NCBI GenBank assembly: GCA_003456055.1
Contig: DMPG01000049.1
Location: forward strand, 4,445 to 10,018
DNA from: Bacteroidota bacterium
GTDB lineage: Bacteria; Bacteroidota; Ignavibacteria; UBA10030; UBA8401
DNA length: 5,574 nt
Direction of reading: 5' to 3'
Of the stretch, positions 1 to 5,574 are shown piece after piece; within the stretch, counting starts at the first letter, position 1; each line of letters begins with the position of its first letter. Under the pieces are notes generated by a model, which saw only the letters and a program-made list of their open reading frames with translations, was not told where the DNA came from and searched no databases. A program made the position numbers and the translations under genes.

Positions 1-43
1 TACACTATTTATATAATTAATAGTATTTATTGAATCATGAATC

Positions 44-72
44 ATTGTTCTAAAGTTTGTCATTAGAACAAT
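44..72. repeat. Perfect 10-bp inverted repeat, possible transcript-end hairpin
   Basis: ATTGTTCTAA (44-53) and TTAGAACAAT (63-72) are exact reverse complements around a 9-base loop. The structure lies 42 bases past the stop of the cytidylyltransferase fusion gene. The stem is AT-rich (three G/C pairs), and on the minus strand no T run follows it. On the plus strand a loose T-rich stretch follows (73-84). It could be a weak or bidirectional terminator for converging transcripts, an RNA 3'-end stabiliser, or a protein-binding dyad. The rest of the left 114 bases is AT-rich with no gene visible; a direct repeat TGAATCA-TGAATCA sits at 31-44. Confidence 0.4.
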
Positions 73-114
73 TTTATTATACTTTTGAAGATTTGAATTA
101 GGTTTTGTCATTAA

Positions 115-1413
115 TTAGAAGAGTCCATATTTTTGTGTGAGTTCCGAAGTGTGAATCCCCTTAGCCACATCAATTAAAATCATTTTTTCATTTTTCATTC
201 TTTCTAATGCGGTATCAATTACCTGTCGTTCATATTTTTTGGGAATAACAACAATTCCATCTTTATCACCAAAGATCAAATCATCTTTATGAATACTAAT
301 ACCGTCAATTATGACAGTCTTATTCTTCGATGTAACTATCCCTCTCTTTCTTGTATCTTTACAATAATTTCCCTTTGAAAATACCGGGAATGACATATCA
401 CCTGTTTCTCTTGTGTCTCTGGTAACTCCATCGATAATGGCACCAACTGCGCCCGAACGCAGAGCAAGATTTGCATTAAGTTCTCCAAAGAAAGCATAAT
501 CAGGAATTTTATTAGCGACAACAATGATATCATTGGTAACAACGTGATCGTAAAGATTTAATCCATCATATATTTTCTTGAAATCTTCATCATCAGGACA
601 TAAATCGATTTGAAGTGTTTTAGCTCTTCCTAAAACTTTTAGGTTGGGAAGGTTTATGTGGAAATGACTTGAAAGAACACCTCCAATTCCAAGATCGTCT
701 AAAATGTCAGAAAGTAATGCACTGGTCAATAGCAATTTTACGTTTTCCAACAATCTCCTCTCTTGTTCTCGTAAACCAATAGCAATAAGGTTGGCAAGTT
801 CAAAATCTGCCGGCCAATTTACATCGATGCTTTCAATTGGATCAATTTCCATCAAATATGGAGTGTTGCCTATTCTTCGTTTCGTTGAAAATGCAGCTTC
901 TTTTCGAACTATATACAGACCCATAGATTCAATAATTGCATCTTCTAATTCATCACTATTTGGAATACGATTGATGTCATACGTTGGTTTAGATTTTTCC
1001 CATCGATATTGTTTTTCTTTCTTTACGGCAACTATCGAATCGTATTTATTTTCATTTATGAGAATATTAATCCCCTTTTCAATTGTCTCCGGCTTAATGA
1101 AAGGGCTTGTCCCTAATAATTGTACATAAATATCAGCATCTGTCTGAATTACTTCATTATAAAAAAGCTGATGTCCGTCAGTTTTGTTCGATGCCAAAGA
1201 AATGTCTCGTTTTAAAACTTTACATTTTACTTCTGATGCTAGATCTATGATTTCACGCGATTCAGTATCAAGATAAACTTCATCAATCAATTTTATGCTC
1301 AATAATTTCTTTAGACTTCTTAAAAAAAGTGGTTCACCATCCAGAAGCATTATATTTTTATTAGGAATTCTATTACTACTTCCTTTGGAGGGTAAGAATG
1401 CTGCTATTTTCAT
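115..1413 (-). CDS. CMP-sugar cytidylyltransferase fused to an RraA-like (HMG/CHA aldolase-type) domain
   Basis: This 432-residue protein has two domains. Residues 1 to about 215 resemble acylneuraminate/Kdo cytidylyltransferases, which transfer CMP from CTP to a 2-keto-3-deoxy sugar acid in the cytosol. The nucleotide-binding loop is FLPSKGSSNRIPNKN (6-20), followed by GTSPF (101-105) and IDVNWPADFELA (196-207), the counterpart of the family's metal-binding IDIDTPED segment. Residues about 218-432 resemble RraA-like proteins and class II pyruvate aldolases: GEL at 310-312, RDTRE at 332-336 matching the aldolase R-D-x2-E motif, and GDKDGIVVIP at 382-391. The length of this part (about 213 residues) fits HMG/CHA aldolase-type proteins better than short RraA. 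The ATG at 1413 is supported by GGAG at 1420-1423 with a 6-base spacer. It follows the reductase gene by 71 bp, probably in one operon. Oddities are the fusion itself, Asn199 where Asp is usual, and Lys10 where Arg is usual. Domain identity is fairly secure; substrate and the activity of the second domain are unknown. Confidence 0.85.
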   Translation of the reverse strand: MKIAAFLPSKGSSNRIPNKNIMLLDGEPLFLRSLKKLLSIKLIDEVYLDTESREIIDLASEVKCKVLKRDISLASNKTDGHQLFYNEVIQTDADIYVQLLGTSPFIKPETIEKGINILINENKYDSIVAVKKEKQYRWEKSKPTYDINRIPNSDELEDAIIESMGLYIVRKEAAFSTKRRIGNTPYLMEIDPIESIDVNWPADFELANLIAIGLREQERRLLENVKLLLTSALLSDILDDLGIGGVLSSHFHINLPNLKVLGRAKTLQIDLCPDDEDFKKIYDGLNLYDHVVTNDIIVVANKIPDYAFFGELNANLALRSGAVGAIIDGVTRDTRETGDMSFPVFSKGNYCKDTRKRGIVTSKNKTVIIDGISIHKDDLIFGDKDGIVVIPKKYERQVIDTALERMKNEKMILIDVAKGIHTSELTQKYGLF

Positions 1414-1419
1414 TTTATT

Positions 1420-1423
1420 CTCC
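1420..1423 (-). promoter_or_regulatory. Ribosome binding site of the cytidylyltransferase fusion gene
   Basis: GGAG on the minus strand with a six-base spacer to the ATG at 1413 is a well-placed Shine-Dalgarno sequence. It lies in the 71-bp gap after the reductase gene, so the fusion gene can be translated independently within the shared transcript. Confidence 0.6.
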
Positions 1424-1484
1424 GAAATGTGGCGAGATCCATTTCTTATTATATGAACATATTATTATTCAAATCTCAGTGTGC

Positions 1485-2318
1485 TTAACGGCTGTACACC
1501 GGTAACTGAGTAAATTCAAAAAAATCTTTCATTTCGTACACCTGCATCTGAATTGTCTTATTGCACAGCAGTTTTCCGTAAGAATATTTGCTGGATAATG
1601 TCCTATCGCAGAACTGTTGAGCTTCAGCAGGTTTTACGGAAAGACATAATTCATACACTTCATCAAGAATTTCTAAAAGTTCTTTTTTAGAAACTGAATT
1701 TGGAGAATGGATGTGATAAATTCCTTCGAGATAGAGATTTTGATCAAGAATCTTCTCTATGATTTCAGCAAGGTGAACCGTCGTCACTCCGTTCCAAAAA
1801 TGATTGACAAATCCGTTAACATTTTTCCCTTGCTGGCTTCTCGCCCATTCTATCAATGATCGCGATTGACCTCTTTCTTCTCCAATGATCGATGTTCGCA
1901 GTGTCATACAATTCATGGGCTCCCCTGCATTTTTGGTCAAACTGTAAAGATCCTCTGCATCGAAAAAATCATCTTCAGAATATGAGCCTTTGATCCCTGA
2001 ATAAACAGAATCCGGTGTTATATGAAAACACTTGATATTCATTTGTTTACAAAACAATGCGAGATTTTTCGGAAAGATTGCATTTACTTTTAGAATATGT
2101 TCAATTGTGTTCTTAACGATCTGTGACTTCGTAATTCCTGCACAATTCACAACAACATCGGTATCGACCAGTAAATGTTCCAATTTTTCCATTGGATCAT
2201 TTATAATATCAAACTGAATGCGGGTAATCGTTTGTACAGTATATCCTTGTGAAATAAAGTATTCGGATACTGCAAAACCAAGCATTCCGTTTGCACCAAT
2301 GACTGAAATTGAATTCAT
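1485..2318 (-). CDS. RmlD-like sugar-nucleotide reductase (extended SDR family)
   Basis: This 277-residue protein looks like the dTDP-4-dehydrorhamnose reductase/sugar-nucleotide-binding SDR family, which reduces or epimerises nucleotide sugars with NAD(P)H in the cytosol. The cofactor loop is GANGMLG (8-14), with VNCAGITK at 57-64, TPDSVYSG at 101-108, the YxxxK pair in YSLTK (Tyr125, Lys129), and LRTSIIG at 140-146. Length is normal for the family. The catalytic Ser/Thr region reads T-P-D where relatives have S-T-D, so a proline (CCG codon) occupies the usual threonine position. I chose the ATG at 2318 because GGGGG lies five bases upstream of it. An in-frame TTG at 2330 would overlap that ribosome site and has only a weak one of its own. 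It precedes the cytidylyltransferase fusion and probably works on the same surface glycan. The family is clear; the substrate is not, and rmlD proper is not claimed because no rmlA, rmlB or rmlC is in view. Confidence 0.82.
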   Translation of the reverse strand: MNSISVIGANGMLGFAVSEYFISQGYTVQTITRIQFDIINDPMEKLEHLLVDTDVVVNCAGITKSQIVKNTIEHILKVNAIFPKNLALFCKQMNIKCFHITPDSVYSGIKGSYSEDDFFDAEDLYSLTKNAGEPMNCMTLRTSIIGEERGQSRSLIEWARSQQGKNVNGFVNHFWNGVTTVHLAEIIEKILDQNLYLEGIYHIHSPNSVSKKELLEILDEVYELCLSVKPAEAQQFCDRTLSSKYSYGKLLCNKTIQMQVYEMKDFFEFTQLPVYSR

Positions 2319-2321
2319 CTG

Positions 2322-2328
2322 TTCCCCC
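2322..2328 (-). promoter_or_regulatory. Ribosome binding site that sets the reductase start
   Basis: GGGGGAA on the minus strand ends three bases before the ATG at 2318. It is the only strong purine tract near the start, and it favours this ATG over the in-frame TTG at 2330, which the site would partly overlap. Confidence 0.65.
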
Positions 2329-2514
2329 AATTATTCTTCATACGTTTATTCTTAAATCATGAAAAATCAAACAAACACCCTTCATTGACTCTTTAGCACT
2401 AGAAAAATTGATACTTTTTTCTCCGCTTCACATAATTCAAAGAGCGTGCCTGATAATTTTGCTTTTTTGTTTATTTTTAGCGGTTACTAGGAAGGAAATA
2501 GTGGCTAATATTAA

Positions 2515-2535
2515 ACAGCTGTGCGCACTATTATA
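2515..2535 (-). promoter_or_regulatory. Candidate promoter -10 box with adjoining palindromic operator-like sites
   Basis: On the minus strand TATAAT (2530-2535) is followed directly by two 8-bp palindromes that share two bases: GTGCGCAC (2521-2528) and ACAGCTGT (2515-2522). If the TATAAT is a -10 box, the palindromes would cover the start site, a classic repressor position. No good -35 hexamer lies 17 bases upstream (the sequence there is T-rich), and exact TATAAT boxes arise easily in AT-rich DNA. The implied leader to the reductase ATG is about 200 bases. This is a candidate only. Confidence 0.25.
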
Positions 2536-2589
2536 CAAAGTTGCAATTTTGAAGAAAAAAACAGATAAATATAGTCAATCAAACAATAT

Positions 2590-4560
2590 CTATGAAATGA
2601 TTCCTTTTACAGTTTTTTCAAAATTTTTGAAGTTTATTGGTTTTTTTAATACTAAGGTTATTGCATCATATTGAATTCGATTGTCAATATCATCACCCGA
2701 AACAATTATTAACGGTATATTTTTTGTCACTGAATTATTTCTCAATTTATGTATAAATTCGATGCCATTCATGTCAGGCATGTGATAATCTGTAAAAATG
2801 AGTGTCGGCTGTTTAGCAATTGCAATTTTTTCAGCTTCTTCACCGTTTTCAGCATACAGGATCTCTGTACTTTTCGTTATTCGTGAAACAAATTTTGATA
2901 AGAGAAGTCTGTTTCCCCTCTGATCATCAACAATTAATATACGAGTAGAACTTGAAGGAACTTGCTGAGGAAATTTCAATAAAAAAGTAGTTCCTTTCCC
3001 AAGATCACTCTCAACCGTAATTGTTCCGTTATGTCTCTTCATTATCTCAAAACAAAGTGGTAATCCTAAACCCGTACCAACTTCGCCGTTTAATCCTTTC
3101 TTTGAATATTTTTCATCGATCTTAAATAACCGTTTAATTTCTCCACGTGGGATGCCAACGCCGGTATCGGAGACACAAATTGAAATGGTCCCATCAGATT
3201 CGATTCGATGCAATAACGTTATCACGCCGCTTTTAGGGGTGAATTTTAAGGCATTCCCAATCAAATTAGAGAACAATTGTCTCAGCAATTTAATATCTCC
3301 ATTAACGATTGATCCTTGCGGAATATTATTCTCCAAATAAATTTTCTTCTTTTTTGCTAATCCTAACAATGAATGAACTACTTCGGAGCCAATAATATTA
3401 AGATCAATAGGCTCAAACGTCATCTCAATTCGTCCTGTTTCAATACGGGACCAATCCAACATTGAGTTGACGAGAGACAACTGCTGTTCTGCTGATTCCT
3501 TTATATACCCAATGAATTCAACTTTTTCTTTATCGGAAAGTGTTGGAAATTCTTCGGTTAAAAGATCGCAAAAACCTAAAATACTGCTGAGAGGAGAACG
3601 AAGATCATGCGATATGATGGTTATGATCTTATCTTTCTGCACATTCAATTTCGTTAATTCTTTTTGCATCGATTCCAATGCAACAACATATTTTGAGATC
3701 CTTTCTTCAGCTTCTTTTCGAAACGTAATATCTTCAAGAGTTCCTTCAAAACCAGTGATTGTACCGGAATCAACGGTGATTGCTCTAGAATACAACAATA
3801 CATGAATGATACTTCCATCTTTTTTCTTTAATTGAAGATCCTTTCCTTTAATCTCTCCTTTCATTCTCATTGCCTCAACAACTTCTTCGCGTTGCTTAAG
3901 ATCAACATACAATTCGGTATCGATATTGATATTCCGTAGTTCTGACAATGAATTATATCCAAGCAATTTTAACAGTGAACTGTTTGCATTGAAAAACTTA
4001 CCATCAATGGTCGATTGGTACATTGCCATTACAGCATTTTCAAACAACGAACGATAGTTGAGTTCACTTTCCTGAACATTCCTCTCCCATCGTTTCCGTT
4101 CAGTTATATCACGATACTCCGTGAGCAAATATCGCTCTTGTGCATCATCCAGAAGCTCTGTCTTTGTAACCTCGATTTCAATTGTCGTATCATCATGAAG
4201 ATGGAGATACTTTTCATATTTTTTTTGAAAACTTCCGGTTTCAATATTTCTCATATATTGAGAACGCAATTCCTCTATGTCAGCATTCGAAGAATATATG
4301 ACGGTAAACTCTTTCCCGACCAGCTCTAATTCCGATTTATGAATTAAGGAACAAAAAACAGAATTTACTGCAATAATAATACCATCACTATCTGTCAGAC
4401 GCATTCCAGCACTTGTATTATCCCAAACCAATTGCAGAATATCTACAGGTAACGTATTTATTGCAGAACGATGCCGATAGGCGATTCCTGCATCTCCATT
4501 TTGACTATATCCAAAATGTGAAAATGGTATGATATTCCTTTTATTGTTTTGTGCAAACAT
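2590..4560 (-). CDS. Soluble hybrid sensor histidine kinase (PAS-PAS-HisKA-HATPase-REC)
   Basis: This 656-residue kinase has no membrane segment or signal peptide, so it should sense an internal signal in the cytoplasm. Two PAS domains lie at about 37-155 (ending in YRDITERK) and 163-283 (ending in EDITFRKEAEER). A helical linker follows to about residue 315. The phosphoacceptor is His318 in SHDLRSPL. The ATPase has the N box NLIGNALKFT (432-441), G1 box DTGVGIP (465-471) and G2 box GTGLGL (495-500), all intact. A C-terminal receiver (about 541-654) keeps the acidic pair Asp545/Asp546, phosphoacceptor Asp591 in FTDYHMPDMNG, Ser621 and Lys640 in KKP, so it should accept phosphate. The ATG at 4560 has AAGG (4569-4572) eight bases upstream. 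The in-frame TTG at 4566 would leave only two bases and is less likely. The gene starts 51 bp after the preceding kinase and probably shares its transcript. Any partner Hpt or response regulator is outside the window. Confidence 0.93.
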   Translation of the reverse strand: MFAQNNKRNIIPFSHFGYSQNGDAGIAYRHRSAINTLPVDILQLVWDNTSAGMRLTDSDGIIIAVNSVFCSLIHKSELELVGKEFTVIYSSNADIEELRSQYMRNIETGSFQKKYEKYLHLHDDTTIEIEVTKTELLDDAQERYLLTEYRDITERKRWERNVQESELNYRSLFENAVMAMYQSTIDGKFFNANSSLLKLLGYNSLSELRNINIDTELYVDLKQREEVVEAMRMKGEIKGKDLQLKKKDGSIIHVLLYSRAITVDSGTITGFEGTLEDITFRKEAEERISKYVVALESMQKELTKLNVQKDKIITIISHDLRSPLSSILGFCDLLTEEFPTLSDKEKVEFIGYIKESAEQQLSLVNSMLDWSRIETGRIEMTFEPIDLNIIGSEVVHSLLGLAKKKKIYLENNIPQGSIVNGDIKLLRQLFSNLIGNALKFTPKSGVITLLHRIESDGTISICVSDTGVGIPRGEIKRLFKIDEKYSKKGLNGEVGTGLGLPLCFEIMKRHNGTITVESDLGKGTTFLLKFPQQVPSSSTRILIVDDQRGNRLLLSKFVSRITKSTEILYAENGEEAEKIAIAKQPTLIFTDYHMPDMNGIEFIHKLRNNSVTKNIPLIIVSGDDIDNRIQYDAITLVLKKPINFKNFEKTVKGIIS

Positions 4561-4568
4561 AGTCAATG

Positions 4569-4572
4569 CCTT
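4569..4572 (-). promoter_or_regulatory. Ribosome binding site that sets the hybrid kinase start
   Basis: AAGG on the minus strand lies eight bases before the ATG at 4560 and only two bases before an in-frame TTG at 4566. The spacing supports the ATG as the start. Confidence 0.5.
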
Positions 4573-4611
4573 GTGGAATTATATCTATCCAAATACACAC
4601 ATAATATTTCA

Positions 4612-5574
4612 TCACACACGGGTTGGTGAGAATGTGAGAATCATCCCCTTTTTCTCCCGGGCATATTGTTTGATATTTTCAGGAACAATGATCGAGAAGA
4701 CCGTTCCGATCCGTTGGTTTGAATTGAATGAAACAACTCCGTTCAAATATTCTTCTGTCAGCAATTTTACGCTATATGTCCCCAGACCTCGCCCCATTCC
4801 TTTTGTAGAGAATGAACGTTTGAATATCTGTAGTTGAACATCATTTGGAATCACGGCATTATTGTGTATCGAAAATTCCAATCCTTGATTCTTTCGTATG
4901 CAGCCGAGTGTCACCACATCATGAGGGCCGGAAGCTTCTAACGCATTCTTAACCAAATTGCTGATCACTCGACGGAGTAAAACCTCATCTGTTACACAAA
5001 CAAAATCTTCAGCATTACGATCAATAACAACGGATTTCCCTTTCCCCACCACGTGATATTTGTACAAATCTGCAACGGAACTTAGCAGTGATCGCGAATG
5101 AATAACCACTGGCTGCAATTCTATTTCGTGATTTTCTGCCTCCGTCAATTGTTTTTGAGTAAATATCTCATCAGAAATATTCTGGGAGATTTCAAAGAAA
5201 ATATTTCGAAATTGCTCTAATTCATTCGGCTTTGCATCTTTCATCAATTCTGCATACCCAAGCAAACTGCCGATATTGTTTGCTAGGTCATGAAAAAATA
5301 TTCGCTCAAGAACTTTTTGTTGGTGCTCTTTGCTTATGTCGGTCATAACAAATATGATAAATTGTTCGCCTTCAATTGATATTGGGGTTGATTTAATACG
5401 GAGATCGATATTTTTATGGTCGCTCCCGGTTGTGATACTGCAATCCTGCTCATCACCAAGACCTTTTCCCGCAGTAACAAATGCTTTATAGGCACCGCAT
5501 AAATTACATACTTCCGCAGCTCCGCAACCAAGTGACGATTTAATTGAGCTATTACAGAAAAGAATTTCACCGAT
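4612..5574 (-). CDS. Sensor histidine kinase with cysteine-rich PAS-like domain (5' end outside window)
   Basis: The frame is open from the stop at 4612 to the last base of the window, giving 320 residues with no N terminus. The Met codon at 5344-5346 is internal: residues before it (RIKSTPISIEGEQFIIFVMTD) form the end of a PAS-like fold. The visible N-terminal segment (about 1-80) carries five cysteines, with a cluster at GCGAAEVCNLCGA (16-28) plus Cys7 and Cys45. This is a pattern I recall from a group of PAS kinases and which may bind metal or sense redox. The likely phosphoacceptor is His95 in FFHDLANNIG. The ATPase has the N box NLVKNALEAS (206-215) and G2-like GRGLGTYS (261-268), but the usual DxGxG G1 box is replaced by HNNAVIP (237-243). 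There is no receiver and no transmembrane segment in the visible part. It is followed by the hybrid kinase and probably co-transcribed with it. The kinase call is firm; the signal is unknown. Confidence 0.88.
   Translation of the reverse strand: MGEILFCNSSIKSSLGCGAAEVCNLCGAYKAFVTAGKGLGDEQDCSITTGSDHKNIDLRIKSTPISIEGEQFIIFVMTDISKEHQQKVLERIFFHDLANNIGSLLGYAELMKDAKPNELEQFRNIFFEISQNISDEIFTQKQLTEAENHEIELQPVVIHSRSLLSSVADLYKYHVVGKGKSVVIDRNAEDFVCVTDEVLLRRVISNLVKNALEASGPHDVVTLGCIRKNQGLEFSIHNNAVIPNDVQLQIFKRSFSTKGMGRGLGTYSVKLLTEEYLNGVVSFNSNQRIGTVFSIIVPENIKQYAREKKGMILTFSPTRV

Larger units (their letters stand above)
2319..2589 (-). other. Intergenic region between the kinase pair and the sugar genes
   Basis: This 271-bp stretch contains no convincing gene. 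Read on the minus strand, it begins with a T7 run about 28 bases after the hybrid-kinase stop, preceded only by a weak 5-bp stem, so a terminator is doubtful. Next come a TATAAT box and two overlapping palindromes, then about 130 bases of AT-rich sequence. Close to the reductase gene are two copies of AAGAATAA (2346-2353 and 2331-2338), whose starts are 15 bases apart, and two tiny frames of 15 and 8 codons. It most likely holds the promoter and leader of the sugar operon, which is an inference from position and composition. Confidence 0.5.

Noticed and set aside
704..1129. Plus-strand 141-codon frame
   Set aside because: It is antisense to the well-supported cytidylyltransferase fusion gene, begins at a non-ATG codon and shows no recognisable motif.
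1448..1453. TATAAT on the minus strand before the cytidylyltransferase fusion gene
   Set aside because: The nearest TTGAAT is only 13 bases upstream, and AT-rich DNA gives such boxes by chance; co-transcription with the reductase explains the gene adequately.
2555..2591. Terminator after the hybrid kinase (T7 run on the minus strand)
   Set aside because: Only a 5-bp AGATA/TATCT stem with a long loop precedes the T run, too weak to call.
2408..2674. Plus-strand 88-codon frame with a hydrophobic N-terminal stretch
   Set aside because: It begins at TTG with no ribosome site, overlaps the end of the hybrid kinase antisense, and its hydrophobicity is explained by T-rich DNA.
3467..4329. Plus-strand frames of about 100 codons (3467-3805 and 4015-4329)
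   Set aside because: Both are antisense to the hybrid kinase, whose domains are continuous through this stretch.
4578..4583. TATAAT on the minus strand between the two kinases
   Set aside because: There is no usable -35 at the right distance, and a start here would leave almost no room for the ribosome site of the hybrid kinase.
4612..5346. A 244-residue kinase starting at the Met codon at 5346
   Set aside because: The Met lies inside the conserved end of the PAS-like domain, and coding sequence continues upstream without a stop, so it is not the true start.
5343..5570. A 75-codon minus-strand frame at the right edge
   Set aside because: It overlaps the truncated kinase in another frame. 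The kinase frame is open to the window end and encodes recognisable PAS-like sequence there, so this is a shadow.

Overview
The window is an AT-rich bacterial fragment in which every supportable gene lies on the minus strand, so transcription runs from the right end to the left. No RNA gene, transposase, CRISPR array or integration site is visible. The organism cannot be fixed. AT-rich DNA, soluble multi-PAS hybrid kinases and a surface-sugar locus would fit a free-living environmental bacterium (an Ignavibacteria/Bacteroidota-like or spirochaete genome is my loose guess). Shine-Dalgarno sequences are present before three starts, which argues mildly against typical Bacteroidetes.

Right half (about 2590-5574), signalling. 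A sensor histidine kinase enters from beyond the right edge. Its reading frame is open to the last base, so the protein is a 5'-truncated fragment of 320 residues. It carries a cysteine-rich PAS-like segment, a phosphoacceptor histidine region and an ATPase domain with an atypical G1 box. After 51 bp comes a soluble hybrid kinase of 656 residues with the order PAS, PAS, HisKA, HATPase, receiver. The two probably form one operon. No DNA-binding or enzymatic output domain is encoded here.

Middle (2319-2589), a 271-bp gap. It holds a T7 run after the kinase stop, a TATAAT box followed by two overlapping 8-bp palindromes, and two tiny leader frames joined by ATGA overlaps to the next gene. This is the natural boundary between the signalling pair and the sugar genes.

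Left half (115-2318), surface-sugar biosynthesis. An RmlD-like extended short-chain dehydrogenase/reductase is followed after 71 bp by a 432-residue fusion of a CMP-sugar cytidylyltransferase (NeuA/KdsB type) to an RraA-like/HMG-CHA aldolase-like domain. The likely theme is synthesis and CMP activation of a 2-keto-3-deoxy sugar acid for LPS, capsule or protein glycosylation. The fusion is the most unusual item: a domain from a family that includes pyruvate aldolases is attached to an enzyme that activates pyruvate-derived sugar acids. Beyond the last stop, a perfect 10-bp inverted repeat lies near the left edge.

No computation or database search was available. Product calls rest on motifs read from the translations, and the substrate of the sugar genes is not determined.
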